A stretch of DNA of 64,000 bases from Mucilaginibacter terrigena (GTDB lineage: Bacteria; Bacteroidota; Bacteroidia; Sphingobacteriales; Sphingobacteriaceae), in contig NZ_SEWG01000001.1 in the NCBI RefSeq assembly GCF_004168255.1, positions 744,001 through 808,000 of the forward strand, written 5' to 3'. Under the pieces are notes generated by a model. It had not been told where the DNA came from. It made no database searches and saw nothing but the letters and a program-made list of their open reading frames with translations. Numbering within the stretch: position 1 is the stretch's first letter; each line of letters starts with the position of its first letter. The translations under genes and the position numbers were made by a program. Shown here in pieces: positions 1 through 9,143 of the stretch.

Positions 1-169
1 AAACGTCGATACTTTTATGCGTTTTTACATGGGGGCGCAGTCGCGATGCATCGTCTATCATCGTCTTCACCATGTCAATATTGGCTTTTACCCTGTCGGG
101 ATAAACCACTAAAGCCGGGGTGTCCAGCTCATCAACATTGCTTATGGTGTACCAGTCTGCCGCTGCCAT
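1..169 (-). CDS. D-threonine aldolase / D-serine dehydratase-like PLP enzyme, N-terminal part (cut by window edge)
   Basis: The first 56 residues of a fold-type III PLP enzyme of the DSD1 / D-threonine aldolase family run off the left edge of the window. The protein starts MAAADWYTISNVDELDTPAL and contains RPHVKTHKS near residue 48, where the lysine is the usual PLP Schiff-base residue of this family. Its ATG overlaps the TAA stop of the ridA-like gene upstream (TAATG), so the two are translationally coupled. Enzymes of this family make or break beta-hydroxy D-amino acids, or deaminate D-serine. RidA partners clear reactive enamines released by PLP enzymes, which fits the pairing. The exact substrate cannot be told from this fragment. 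Confidence 0.8.
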   Translation of the reverse strand, partial: MAAADWYTISNVDELDTPALVVYPDRVKANIDMVKTMIDDASRLRPHVKTHKSIDV

Positions 170-633
170 TATACCAGTTCAAATAAGGCTTCTATCTCTA
201 CAGGGATATTATCTGGCAACGAGCCCATGCCTACCGCGCTGCGTACGCCTATGCCATTCTCTTCGCCCCAAACTTTGGCAAACAGTTCGCTGGCACCGTT
301 GATGATATATGGGTGTTTTTCAAAGTCGGGCGTACAGTTAACCATGCCCAATACCTTTATAACACGCTTAACCCTATCCAGGCTGCCTAAATTTGCTTTA
401 ATGGTTGCCAGCATAGCTAAACCTACCTGCCTTGCGGCAAGTTTGCCGTCTTCCTGGTTAATGGTATCGCCAATTCGGCCGATGATCAAACTGCCATCGT
501 CCTGCACGGTACCGTGGCCCGACAGGTACAGGTATTTACCATCAATTAAACAAGGTTTGTAAACGCCAAGTGGTTTTGGCGCGGGCGGCAGATTTAAGCC
601 TAATTCTTTAAAATTTTGTTCAGCTGAGTTCAT
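169..633 (-). CDS. RidA family protein (enamine/imine deaminase, long YjgF type)
   Basis: A 154-residue cytosolic protein of the RidA/YjgF/UK114 superfamily. The C-terminal half shows the family signature GVRSAVGMGSLPDNIPVEIE, including the arginine that binds the substrate carboxylate in active deaminases. It is longer than archetypal RidA (about 130 residues), as is common for Rid subgroups with an N-terminal extension. RidA proteins hydrolyse 2-aminoacrylate and related enamines or imines made by PLP enzymes. The gene directly precedes, and overlaps by one base, a D-threonine aldolase/D-serine dehydratase-like gene. That coupling suggests it removes the imine product of its partner, which is inference. 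The start ATG at 633 is followed by a normal RidA N-terminus. Confidence 0.88.
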   Translation of the reverse strand: MNSAEQNFKELGLNLPPAPKPLGVYKPCLIDGKYLYLSGHGTVQDDGSLIIGRIGDTINQEDGKLAARQVGLAMLATIKANLGSLDRVKRVIKVLGMVNCTPDFEKHPYIINGASELFAKVWGEENGIGVRSAVGMGSLPDNIPVEIEALFELV

Positions 634-680
634 TTGGTAAATCTATTATTTAAAAATAAAAACCCGTGTTTATTAAACAA

Positions 681-710
681 AAAAAGGCCGGGAACCACCC
701 CGGCCTTTAC
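681..710 (-). terminator. Rho-independent terminator after the DoxX gene
   Basis: A 10-base perfect stem (AAAGGCCGGG at 683-692 with CCCGGCCTTT at 99-108 of the same block, i.e. 699-708) encloses a 6-base loop. Read on the minus strand it is followed by a T-run. It lies between the stop of the DoxX-like gene and the start of ridA. Confidence 0.85.
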
Positions 711-769
711 TTACATAACCATTATATATTAAGCTTAAACAAACGTTAAAGCTTTTAAAAGCTACAGTG

Positions 770-1576
770 CTATAAGTTGTGCACTGCCTTTTTATCTGCA
801 CGAGAAGGCATGTTAAAACCTGGCGATACCTGTTTTATGGCAAACCACAACGCTATCAGGGTACCGTAGCTGCCACCGCGTTCAATCCACTCGAATACTT
901 CGTAATGCGGGTACAACAACTCGCTTGAGATCTTCCAGATAATGAACAACAACAGGATACCACGCACCGGTTTAATTAGTACTACCAAAGCGGCCGCTAC
1001 TTCAAAAACACCGATAAACTGCGCCACCTTTGCCGGGTGGGCAAAACCAATTGAAGCGTACTGGCTCAGCAACCCTTTCTTTTGAATAAGATTTAACCAG
1101 CCGTGGCCCATAAGCAACAGGCAACCAACTATTTTTAAACAAGTGAATACGTTTTTAATGGTTTTGGCGTCGACAATGGCGTTTGCATCTATCCGGGTAA
1201 ATAACTGGCGGAAGCTTTTGATGCCACCCGACAGCATAAGCAAGGCAAGCGGTGCGCCAAAATTACCGGCACGTTCAATAAACTCGGCAAAAGGCTCGCC
1301 GGATGCCGGGCGCAGGAAGGCCGTAAGAGCGCCCCATATTACCAGCCATAATGCAATTGCACGTACAGGATAAACAAGCATTACCAAACCCATAGCTATA
1401 TCGCAAACGCCAACCCATGGCATCAGCGCGTAAGCCGTATCGGTGCCAATGCCAAATACGGCAAAATAGTTGCACCACACCTGTTTTGTGATAATACCAA
1501 ATGTACCGTGGCCAATAAAGCACATAGCTACGGCAATGCGTAAAACGTAGTGTATCTTTTGTTCTGTCCTAAGCAT
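770..1576 (-). CDS. DoxX-like integral membrane protein with internal duplication
   Basis: An inner-membrane protein of about 268 residues rich in hydrophobic helices, related to the DoxX/DoxD-like group. The two halves look like copies of one unit: FIGHGTFGIITKQ near the N-terminus matches LMGHGWLNLIQKK in the middle, and EFIERAGNFGAPLALLML matches EWIERGGSYGTLIALWF. The ATG at 1576 is preferred; a TTG at 1585 would add three residues. It sits 12 bases after the stop of the haloperoxidase-like lipoprotein gene, so it is probably the last gene of a three-gene operon, and a strong terminator follows. DoxX-type proteins are often linked to quinone or redox chemistry, but the function here is unknown. 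Confidence 0.7.
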   Translation of the reverse strand: MLRTEQKIHYVLRIAVAMCFIGHGTFGIITKQVWCNYFAVFGIGTDTAYALMPWVGVCDIAMGLVMLVYPVRAIALWLVIWGALTAFLRPASGEPFAEFIERAGNFGAPLALLMLSGGIKSFRQLFTRIDANAIVDAKTIKNVFTCLKIVGCLLLMGHGWLNLIQKKGLLSQYASIGFAHPAKVAQFIGVFEVAAALVVLIKPVRGILLLFIIWKISSELLYPHYEVFEWIERGGSYGTLIALWFAIKQVSPGFNMPSRADKKAVHNL

Positions 1577-1588
1577 AACTCTCAAATC

Positions 1589-3142
1589 TTATTTTCCTGC
1601 ACCGTCTGTTTTTGCCCTGTTTACAGCAAATTCTCCAACTTTTATACCGCTGGCCAAACCAGCGTCGCAATCGCTGCGGTAGTGGATACCACCGTAAAGC
1701 CTGGACATACCGGCCTCTTTAGCCATAGCCATAAACTGGGTTGCTTTTTCGGGCACCAGGTATCCTAAAACCGTAGCCGCCGAACCACTGAACGTAGAGT
1801 GGCCCGAAGTATACGACGGGAAGTTAGGGATACCTGTAAGTGTTTTTATATTAAACATGGTTTGTGTTGGGCGTGGGTTAAAGTAGTAATACTTGGCATC
1901 CCAGCATACGATAGCGGCATCCATCTGCGCCATATTTAATAACGCTAAGTTTCGCGCCCATCTTACTTCGCTGTAATTATGTTTTACAAATTCGTCGGCA
2001 GCTATGGTATTCCAGTGACCTGAAGGTGTGGGGGTGCCTACACCATCAGCCCAATAATTTACTATCCGCTCGTGCTCGCGGCTATGATCGTTACTCATGG
2101 CCAACACCTCATCAGCTTCTTTTTTAAACTCAGGCGAACTGGTTGAGTAGGGAGCCGGCGGGCGAATAGAAGGTATAGAAGCGTTGCTAAATAAAAACGG
2201 CTGTACCTTGGTGAACAAAGGCAGCATTGGCGGGCGTTTTGGCAATTCTAAACTTACCCATGGCACTTCGCCTTTGGCAGTAGCAGTTGTTTCAAACGAT
2301 TTCCAAACCTCGGGGTTACCACCGGCAGTGCCTGCACCGTCTGTACGGGCGCGCGCTGCAAATACTGCTGCTACCTGTTTGCCTAAAGCTTCGCCCGCAT
2401 CCATATCCGACCGTGTGTTTGCACCGGCCATAATGCGGTATAATTTTTCTTCGGCTACTTTCTTTTGGATAAAATCAAGGTCGCCAGGGAAAAGCAGTTT
2501 CATCAGGTCGGCAGTAACACCTGCAACAACAGCATCCTCGCTTGGGTAGGATGGCAATGTTGATTTGGGTACCAGCGCCTGTATGTTTACATCATTTATA
2601 TAAGGGGCCGCGCGGTTAAACTGCTTTTTAAATTTCCAGGCCTGTACCAGGGCATCGTACTGTGCAGCGCTTACATAAGCATAAGCGCGGGCGGCGTATG
2701 GTGGGTTCGAGAATGGAAACAACGGGTAAGCCAGCGGGTTTGCAGCGCTTGGTGCCGGGTATGTACCATCCTGGTTTTGATACGGCGGTACGTTGTGCTT
2801 GGCAACCAATTCGCGCAAAATTTCGTTCCAGCGTAGTACCGAGCCTGCGCTCCAATATTTAATAATATCTTTTTGTTCGCTGGTAAGGTTACGCTGATAG
2901 CTTTTTATCTCGTTCAGGTCTGCAAGATAACCCGGTGCGGTAATTACATCAGGCGTAGCTACGGTAAATGTAGACGAGGCTGTTAATACCGGTGTCCAGG
3001 TATCAGCGTCAAGATCTAAATTTGACGGGGCCAGTGCAGGGTATTGCTGGTTGCGTTCCTGTATTTCCTTTTTGCATGATGAATTGAATACCGATAAGGC
3101 AATCATCATTACGGGTAATATATGGAGTATGTTTTTTTTCAT
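1589..3142 (-). CDS. PAP2 / vanadium-dependent haloperoxidase family lipoprotein
   Basis: 517 residues with a lipoprotein signal peptide (hydrophobic stretch ending FNSSC-KK; lipobox cysteine at about residue 23). The C-terminal third carries the PAP2/haloperoxidase core: YFNPRPTQ, then FPSYTSGHSTFSGSAA, then SRLYGGIHYRSDCDAG. These correspond to the Arg-Pro, Ser-Gly-His and Arg-x5-His-x3-Asp motifs that bind vanadate or phosphate. Length and motif spacing fit the bacterial vanadium-dependent haloperoxidase-like group better than small lipid phosphatases. It would act outside the inner membrane. It lies 9 bases after the outer-membrane protein gene and just before the DoxX gene. Whether it is a peroxidase or a phosphatase cannot be decided from sequence. 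Confidence 0.82.
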   Translation of the reverse strand: MKKNILHILPVMMIALSVFNSSCKKEIQERNQQYPALAPSNLDLDADTWTPVLTASSTFTVATPDVITAPGYLADLNEIKSYQRNLTSEQKDIIKYWSAGSVLRWNEILRELVAKHNVPPYQNQDGTYPAPSAANPLAYPLFPFSNPPYAARAYAYVSAAQYDALVQAWKFKKQFNRAAPYINDVNIQALVPKSTLPSYPSEDAVVAGVTADLMKLLFPGDLDFIQKKVAEEKLYRIMAGANTRSDMDAGEALGKQVAAVFAARARTDGAGTAGGNPEVWKSFETTATAKGEVPWVSLELPKRPPMLPLFTKVQPFLFSNASIPSIRPPAPYSTSSPEFKKEADEVLAMSNDHSREHERIVNYWADGVGTPTPSGHWNTIAADEFVKHNYSEVRWARNLALLNMAQMDAAIVCWDAKYYYFNPRPTQTMFNIKTLTGIPNFPSYTSGHSTFSGSAATVLGYLVPEKATQFMAMAKEAGMSRLYGGIHYRSDCDAGLASGIKVGEFAVNRAKTDGAGK

Positions 3143-3151
3143 GACTATTTC

Positions 3152-4093
3152 TTATTTTTCTGATTTATCCTTTTTAACCGAAAACACGTAATAAACACCA
3201 CCAAAAAAGGATGTATTTTGCCCGTAGTTGCGGCCTTGTAATACATAGTTGCCACCGGCAGTAAGCTCAAGCCCTTCCAGTTTGCTAAAGCTATATTTAA
3301 ACACAGCCCCAGCCGCCAAAGCATTCATTTTGTTGCTTATGAAAGGCATATTGTTTTTAGTGATATCAAAACCACTTGTCGAGGTCATTTTTGTTAAAAC
3401 AGCTTCGGCATTAAACCTTAAGCTGCGGTAGCCCGAACTAACTAAAAAGTTGGTAACGTTTGGCATTGCTACCTGGTTGGTATAATGCATTTCGGTAGTG
3501 TAGTATGCGTCGCGGTCAATAGTAACATTGTCCTTGCGTACAAACTGACCGGCGCCGGCTATAAAAAAGCGGCCTACCTGGTAATTAACCAGGCCACGAA
3601 GCGCTATACTTTTGCTTTGCATACCCAACGAAAGCGGTAAAAAATCAGCCTCGTAATTATTTAGCGGGATGCTTCCTGATAAAATTGCGTGTACGCTAAA
3701 AAGGCCCGTGCCTATTTCCTGTTTTACAGCCATCCATTTTACAGCCAGGTTAATATCCTGTACACCGCGCTGCCCCCTAAGGGTACCTGCCGATGCATTT
3801 GATTTTATATAAGGGATCATAAACAACAAGTTTACCCGGTTGCTTAGGCCATAGTTACCGCCCACAGCATATATGTTGCTGCTAACGGTGCCTAAATTGG
3901 CATTATCACGTTTAAAGGTGCCTTCCCAGTAATGGTCCCAGCTGTTGTGGGTGTACACACCTGCGGCGCAGAAGTAATTTTTAGGTATCATTAATGCGTC
4001 TGTTTCGGTTTGGGCGCTAACTGTATTGGTAAAAGCGGCACAAACTAAAACAGCTAAACAATACCTGGTAATATATTGTAAAGAATGTTTCAT
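3152..4093 (-). CDS. Predicted outer-membrane beta-barrel (transporter-like) protein
   Basis: About 313 residues. The start at ATG 4093 gives a clean Sec signal peptide (MKHSLQYITRYCLAVLVCAA ending in VSAQ); a start further upstream would only add 13 poorly placed residues. The mature part has alternating aromatic and polar strands, for example LSNRVNLLFMIPYIK and FFGGVYYVFSVKK at the C-terminus, typical of Bacteroidota outer-membrane barrels. It is probably the first gene of an operon with the haloperoxidase-like lipoprotein and the DoxX protein. I do not recognise a specific substrate or named family. Confidence 0.6.
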   Translation of the reverse strand: MKHSLQYITRYCLAVLVCAAFTNTVSAQTETDALMIPKNYFCAAGVYTHNSWDHYWEGTFKRDNANLGTVSSNIYAVGGNYGLSNRVNLLFMIPYIKSNASAGTLRGQRGVQDINLAVKWMAVKQEIGTGLFSVHAILSGSIPLNNYEADFLPLSLGMQSKSIALRGLVNYQVGRFFIAGAGQFVRKDNVTIDRDAYYTTEMHYTNQVAMPNVTNFLVSSGYRSLRFNAEAVLTKMTSTSGFDITKNNMPFISNKMNALAAGAVFKYSFSKLEGLELTAGGNYVLQGRNYGQNTSFFGGVYYVFSVKKDKSEK

Positions 4094-4274
4094 ATAGTTT
4101 TTTAAGTAATGGTTAAGTAATATGATAAGCATCAGCCGCTAAAAATCTCACAAATTAGTAGCTGATGCTCATATTTTTCATCTTAATTCAATTAAATAAA
4201 CGGATAAGCACATCACGACAAGATGCGATACCTTTATTACAGGAATTAAGAAATAATAAGTTTGGATATATTAA

Positions 4275-4829
4275 TCAACCGATGTGGTTAGGCGGCTTGC
4301 CCGGAGATTCGATATAAGGTTCTGTTAATTTAGAAGATATAGGATTTTCTCTTCTGTCGATAGAATCTGCGAAACTTAAAAAGATATAATTTACCGCAGG
4401 GTTATTGTACTCTGATGTAGCAGATTGTGTTTTCTTTATGGGTGCGTCCTGGCCTTTTTTGCTCAGGGGCACATCGCTAAAGTTTTTGGCGACGATGATG
4501 TTAGCATTGAACAGCTTGGTTTTAACACTATTGGCAACGCAAACCAGGAACATGGTATCCCGGGTCATTTTAACGCCTACATAATTATAAAAACCATCTT
4601 TTAACTGTATTTGCCCCTGTACGCGTTCGTAATCGGGCCAATCTGTTATTCCGGGGCTTTTTAAGGGTACTTTTATTTGTACAAGCTGTGTAGCATCAAC
4701 CTTGTTTTCGTAGATCTGCTTTACTATCTGTACTTCGGATTGGTGTATGAAATATTGGAATACAAGGCTGTAACCACCTGTGTTAAACAGATGTATGCTG
4801 AGTAAGAATAAAGCAACAAACCTTTTCAC
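4275..4829 (-). CDS. Hypothetical exported protein
   Basis: About 184 residues with a hydrophobic N-terminal stretch (RFVALFLLSIHLFNTGGYSL) that could be a signal peptide or an N-terminal anchor. GTG at 4829 is the likely start; a TTG lies one codon earlier. The body is soluble, with no recognised motif, and the C-terminus is proline- and serine-rich (ESPGKPPNHIG). It is separated by about 180 bases from the outer-membrane-protein operon and by about 100 bases from the GH130 gene, so it is probably its own unit. It resembles short exported Bacteroidota proteins of unknown role; no function is assigned. Confidence 0.55.
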   Translation of the reverse strand: MKRFVALFLLSIHLFNTGGYSLVFQYFIHQSEVQIVKQIYENKVDATQLVQIKVPLKSPGITDWPDYERVQGQIQLKDGFYNYVGVKMTRDTMFLVCVANSVKTKLFNANIIVAKNFSDVPLSKKGQDAPIKKTQSATSEYNNPAVNYIFLSFADSIDRRENPISSKLTEPYIESPGKPPNHIG

Positions 4830-4932
4830 CAATCGTAGTATTAGGGATAATACGGTTGTAAATATATGTTTTTATTTAATTATCACAAAAAAATTACAAA
4901 ACTGTGCTATTTAATTAAAACAATTTTAAAAA

Positions 4933-6057
4933 TTACTTTTTAGGATTGAAAATTGCAACCCCTACGCGCGAATCGGCGCATCCATAATATAAAAACCATT
5001 TGCTTTTAAAATACACAAGCCCTTCCATAAATACGGTACCAGCAGGATATTGTCCGCTTTTTTCAAACGCTTCCTGGGGCACAAAAAATGGCTTATCTAA
5101 CCTGCTGAGGGGCTTAGTTGGGTCGATTGCCGAAAACATTACCTGCCCCCCGCAATACGAGTTGGCGGTATAATGCTTATCGCCGTAGCTGATGTTATTT
5201 TTTCCGTTATATAATAACAAAATTCCTTTTGGAGTGATAATAGCAGGTGGGCCACACTCGGTAAGGTCGCTATCAAAATAATTTTTTCGGGGCGATATTA
5301 GCGCTTTAAGACTGCCATCGGCATTAATTAGCGGTGCCCAATTGACCAGGTCTGTTGAGGTGGCTGCATAAACACCCGTTTCGCCCCAGTACATCCAGTA
5401 CTTGCCGTTGATTTTTGCGATCACCTGCTTGCCACCGGTTAATTTTGTGATGATGGATGCCGATTTACTGGCGATATTGAAAAACTTGCCATTATATGCT
5501 TTGCGAAAGATAGGCCCGTGCTTTGTCCATTTCTTCAGGTCCTTTGAAGTGGCCACACCAAGGCGCGGCATATCATGGTTCCATTGGGTGTAAAACACCA
5601 CATAAGTGCCATTGGCGGTCATGGCTATGCGCGGGTCTTCGCAGCCGCCCGTCCATTCAAATTCTTTCTGGCTGTCGTTATCGGGGTATAACACCGGCAC
5701 CGGCGACCGCTTTACCGAGATACCATCACTGCTTTCGGCCAGGCCGAGCCTTGAGGTACGGCCCCCTATGCCTGTGCCTGATTTGTCCTCGGCACGGTAT
5801 AGGATATAGATCTTACCATTTTTGATAGTTGCCGCCGGGTTAAAGGTATCGTTCGATTCCCAATCCATTTGCTTTTTGCGCATTGGGTCGTAAAACCGGG
5901 TGGTAGTATCCGGGCTGATGAGCGGATTAACATGCGCCGGCCGTATAAAAGGCCCAAATGCCCATGCCGGCAGTTTTTCGGTTTGTGCCGATACGGTGCC
6001 TGCCGATAAGATCAGCAGCGCGACTATCCTGATAATTTTGTAAACGTTTTTAATCAT
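4933..6057 (-). CDS. Secreted glycoside hydrolase family 130-like enzyme
   Basis: 374 residues with a Sec signal peptide (cleavage after TVSAQ). The sequence has the five-bladed propeller pattern of GH130 and GH43-like enzymes: FNPAATIKNGKIYILYRAED, GCEDPRI, then repeated GVATSKDLKKW and YAATSTDLVNW blade motifs. GH130 members are beta-mannoside phosphorylases or hydrolases acting on mannose-containing oligosaccharides. The GCEDPR motif carries an expected acidic active-site residue. Export suggests a hydrolase rather than a cytosolic phosphorylase, because phosphate-dependent action usually occurs inside the cell; this is inference. The methyltransferase gene ends 6 bases upstream, so they may be co-transcribed, although their roles look unrelated. 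Confidence 0.78.
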   Translation of the reverse strand: MIKNVYKIIRIVALLILSAGTVSAQTEKLPAWAFGPFIRPAHVNPLISPDTTTRFYDPMRKKQMDWESNDTFNPAATIKNGKIYILYRAEDKSGTGIGGRTSRLGLAESSDGISVKRSPVPVLYPDNDSQKEFEWTGGCEDPRIAMTANGTYVVFYTQWNHDMPRLGVATSKDLKKWTKHGPIFRKAYNGKFFNIASKSASIITKLTGGKQVIAKINGKYWMYWGETGVYAATSTDLVNWAPLINADGSLKALISPRKNYFDSDLTECGPPAIITPKGILLLYNGKNNISYGDKHYTANSYCGGQVMFSAIDPTKPLSRLDKPFFVPQEAFEKSGQYPAGTVFMEGLVYFKSKWFLYYGCADSRVGVAIFNPKK

Positions 6058-6063
6058 ATATTT

Positions 6064-6753
6064 TTAATTAACCGGTGTTAACCTTGCCAGGTACTGATCG
6101 AACTCGTCTTCATACAAAAACTCCGTTGCCCAGCCTTCTTCGGTGGCAACAGCTTCTAACGTTTCCTGATCGATATAAAGCCACTTGAACCAATCGGTTT
6201 TTTGCCCCTTGTAAACATACTGATAGGATAATTCGCCGTAATATCCCTCTTCGGGCAAATCATCTTCGTATAAATATGTAATATCAGAAGAATCAAACAA
6301 TAACCGGCCGCCCTCACTCAGCAGCGTTTTGGCATGTTGTAAAAATACACGTAATTGTTGGATAGTTCCGCATAGGCCTATCCCGTTCATCAATAGCAAT
6401 AAAGTGTCGAATTTTTCTCCGTGGTAATTAAAAATATCACCGGTTACGGCCCGCTTTACCCCGCGCTGCAGCATAATGGTAACTGCCAGTTCTGATATAT
6501 CCAGTGCGGTAACCTCGCAACCCAGTTCCTGCAGTATCAAGGCATGGCTGCCTGCCCCAGCTCCAATATCTAAAACCCGGTCGTAACACCTACTCAGGGC
6601 CTTATGTTCAAGGCCTGGCATCTCATCCTCTGTACGGAAAAATACTTCCAAAGGCATTTCTTCTTTATCACCATAAGTGTTGTTTATCCAAAGCTTATGT
6701 TTGCTTTCGCCTTTAAAATGATCAAACAGTGCCTGCCCTAAAATATCTTTCAA
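6064..6753 (-). CDS. Class I SAM-dependent methyltransferase
   Basis: 229 residues with a Rossmann-type methyltransferase core: VLDIGAGAGSHALILQELG (SAM-binding motif I) at about residues 61-79, ALDIS (acidic end of strand 2), and DTLLLLMNGIGLCG (motif IV region). The start appears to be TTG at 6753, as no ATG lies nearby in frame. The substrate is unknown; the best general description is a cytosolic small-molecule methyltransferase. It lies directly upstream of the GH130 gene with a 6-base gap. A 9-base inverted repeat (AAGCATTGT ... ACAATGCTT, 6785-6832) lies between this gene and the SDR gene before it. Confidence 0.8.
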   Translation of the reverse strand: MKDILGQALFDHFKGESKHKLWINNTYGDKEEMPLEVFFRTEDEMPGLEHKALSRCYDRVLDIGAGAGSHALILQELGCEVTALDISELAVTIMLQRGVKRAVTGDIFNYHGEKFDTLLLLMNGIGLCGTIQQLRVFLQHAKTLLSEGGRLLFDSSDITYLYEDDLPEEGYYGELSYQYVYKGQKTDWFKWLYIDQETLEAVATEEGWATEFLYEDEFDQYLARLTPVN

Positions 6754-6891
6754 CGGTTAATTGGTTTTTTTCAACCCAAAGAAAAGCATTGTAAGGTAAA
6801 TCGTCAATCTTTTTTCTTCACAATGCTTAAGGTCGCCGGTGTGTTCGATATAGCTTTCTTTCACATTATCCATCAGATACGCTCATATGTT

Positions 6892-7746
6892 TTACCCGTT
6901 CACTACCTCGCCGCCGTTAACGTGGATCACTTGTCCGGTAATAAATGAGGCATCATCTGAAGCGAGGAATACATAAGCGGGACCAAGCTCTGATGGCTGC
7001 CCCGCGCGTTTCATGGCGGTTTCGCTGCCAAACTCCTTTATCTTTTCTTCATCAAAGGTGGATACGATGAGCGGTGTCCAGACCGGGCCGGGCGCAACAG
7101 CGTTAACCCTGATGTTCTTTTTAGTAAGGTTAGTTGCCAGCGATCGTGTAAAAGATGTAATAGCACCTTTTGTGGATGAATAATCTATCAAATTCGGCGA
7201 CGACCGATAAGCTGTTACCGATGTGGTGTTGATGATACAGTCGCCTGCCTTTAAATATTCAAGGGCCTCGTTTGCAAAATGGAAATAAGCGTAAATATTG
7301 GTACGGAAGGTATCATCCAGCTGTTTCTCATCAATAGCTTTTGGATCTTTCTGCGGAAACTGCATCCCCGCATTGTTAACCAGTATATTAAGCTTACCCA
7401 ATTGCTTTACAGTTTGCTCTACCGCTTTTTTACAAAAGGCGCTTTTTCTCACATCGCCTTTCAATAGCAGGCACTTACGCCCTTCAGCCTCTACAAGCCT
7501 TTGAGTTTCTTTAGCATCCACATCCTCGTCTAAATAAACAATGGCTACATCGGCTCCTTCGCGCGCATAATGCACCGCAACGGCCCGGCCAATGCCGCTA
7601 TCGCCGCCGGTTATCAGTGCAACTTTGCCTAATAGTTTGCCGGCACCCTTGTAATCAGGTTTTATATACTGCGGCCGTGGGTCCATCTGGGCTTCTATGC
7701 CGGGCTGATGGTTTTGTTTTTTCGGTGTTTTTTGTGCTTTGCTCAT
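6892..7746 (-). CDS. SDR family oxidoreductase (YghA / general stress protein 39 type)
   Basis: 284 residues. A long N-terminal arm rich in Lys, Pro and Gln precedes the classical short-chain dehydrogenase fold: LITGGDSGIGRAVAVHYARE (NAD(P)-binding TGxxxGIG), NNAG, INTTSVTAYRSSPNLIDYSS with the catalytic Ser and YSSTK tyrosine/lysine, and the GxVIHVNGG C-terminus. The arm plus DSGIGRA wording matches the YghA/GsiB-associated stress dehydrogenase subgroup that is widespread in Bacteroidota. It probably reduces an aldehyde or ketone under stress. The next gene upstream, a zinc alcohol dehydrogenase on the same strand about 50 bases away, is likely co-regulated. Confidence 0.85.
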   Translation of the reverse strand: MSKAQKTPKKQNHQPGIEAQMDPRPQYIKPDYKGAGKLLGKVALITGGDSGIGRAVAVHYAREGADVAIVYLDEDVDAKETQRLVEAEGRKCLLLKGDVRKSAFCKKAVEQTVKQLGKLNILVNNAGMQFPQKDPKAIDEKQLDDTFRTNIYAYFHFANEALEYLKAGDCIINTTSVTAYRSSPNLIDYSSTKGAITSFTRSLATNLTKKNIRVNAVAPGPVWTPLIVSTFDEEKIKEFGSETAMKRAGQPSELGPAYVFLASDDASFITGQVIHVNGGEVVNG

Positions 7747-7797
7747 AAGTATTATGTGTAAAGGCTACCACTTAAAAAGCGATAGCCAATAAATCAT

Positions 7798-8961
7798 TTA
7801 TTCCCAGGGTTTTAACACCACTTTAACGCAGTCGTCTTCTTTTTTATCAAACATCTCGTATCCCTTAGCTACTTGGCTAAGCGGTAAGGTGTGGCTGATG
7901 ATATCATCCAGCACTACTTTTTCTTCTTTAACAAGGTCTATCAAATGGTCGATATAGTTTAATACCGGTGCCTGCCCCTGGCGTATGGTTAAACCTTTAT
8001 CAAACATGCGGTGCATCGGGAAGTTATCGTAAGTGGAACCATACACACCCATAATGGTTACTGTACCGCTCCGGCGCACGGCCTTAAAGGCCATATCCAG
8101 TACTTTCATGCTACCTACTTCAAAGTTCACCAGTGCCTTGGCTTTATCAAGTATGGTGCGCTCGGGTTCAAAACCTACGGCATCAACGCACACATCGGCA
8201 CCTCGTCCACCGGTCATTTCGCGGATGGCTGCTACCACATCAACCTCATCGGGGTTAAGTGTGTCAACCTTGTTAACGGCACGGGCTTTTTCTAAACGGT
8301 AGTTTAGCGGGTCGATAGCGATAACGCGGCTCGCGCCATTTATCCATGCTGCCTTTTGCGCCATTAAGCCTACCGGGCCGGAACCGAATATGGCAACAAC
8401 TTCGCCGCCTTTCAATTGCGCCCAGTCGATAGCACTCCAACCAGTTGGGAAGATATCCGTCAGGAAAAGTACCTGCTCATCGGTCATATTTTCGGGCACT
8501 ACACGCGGGCTGATATCGGCATAAGGCACCCTTACATACTCGGCCTGCCCGCCGCTATAACCGCCGTATAGGTCGGTATAGCCAAACAAGGCCGCACCTT
8601 TCTGGTCCATCATATCGCCATTGGGTCCATAATGCTTGTAATTGGAGTTTTCGCAGCTTGGCGATGCGCCGTGGTTACAAAAAAAGCAATGCCCGCAAGC
8701 TATTGGGAAAGGCACAACCACACGGTCGCCCTTTTTAAGGTTGGTAATGGCCGAGCCTACTTCTTCAACAATACCCATAAATTCGTGACCCATTACCATA
8801 TCCGAAGTTTGCGGTACGCCGCCGCTAAGTATATGCAAATCAGATCCGCAAATTGCTGTTGATGTTACCTTAAGGATTACATCCCTCGGGTCTTCGATGC
8901 GCGGGTCATCAACGGTGTCGTAGCTAATGTCGCCTGGTTTGTGAAATACTGCTGCTTTCAT
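7798..8961 (-). CDS. Zinc-dependent alcohol dehydrogenase (glutathione-independent formaldehyde dehydrogenase-like)
   Basis: 387 residues of the medium-chain dehydrogenase family. Seen: CGSDLH with the catalytic zinc cysteine, GHEFMGIVEEVG, a structural zinc loop CGHCFFCNHGASPSCENSN (four-cysteine type), and the NAD-binding GSGPVGLMAQKAA turn. The long C-terminal half with DAVGFEPERTI resembles the FdhA/Adh-like proteins often annotated as glutathione-dependent formaldehyde dehydrogenases. It is a cytosolic enzyme, probably of short-chain alcohols or aldehydes. It lies upstream of the SDR gene with a 51-base gap, suggesting a stress or detoxification pair, and is divergent from the MBL hydrolase gene. 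Confidence 0.85.
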   Translation of the reverse strand: MKAAVFHKPGDISYDTVDDPRIEDPRDVILKVTSTAICGSDLHILSGGVPQTSDMVMGHEFMGIVEEVGSAITNLKKGDRVVVPFPIACGHCFFCNHGASPSCENSNYKHYGPNGDMMDQKGAALFGYTDLYGGYSGGQAEYVRVPYADISPRVVPENMTDEQVLFLTDIFPTGWSAIDWAQLKGGEVVAIFGSGPVGLMAQKAAWINGASRVIAIDPLNYRLEKARAVNKVDTLNPDEVDVVAAIREMTGGRGADVCVDAVGFEPERTILDKAKALVNFEVGSMKVLDMAFKAVRRSGTVTIMGVYGSTYDNFPMHRMFDKGLTIRQGQAPVLNYIDHLIDLVKEEKVVLDDIISHTLPLSQVAKGYEMFDKKEDDCVKVVLKPWE

Positions 8962-9143
8962 GTTTGATTTTTTAGTCTTAGTTAGTTTGCAATTATAACA
9001 CAGATTACGAAATTATAGTTTTAAGAAATAAAATATAGTTTATGATTATTTATTGCGCGAAATTTATGGAGAATCCGATCTATTGCCTTTGCAATTTTTC
9101 GCGCATGTATGGTTAATATTTAAAGAATTTCTACCTTCACATC

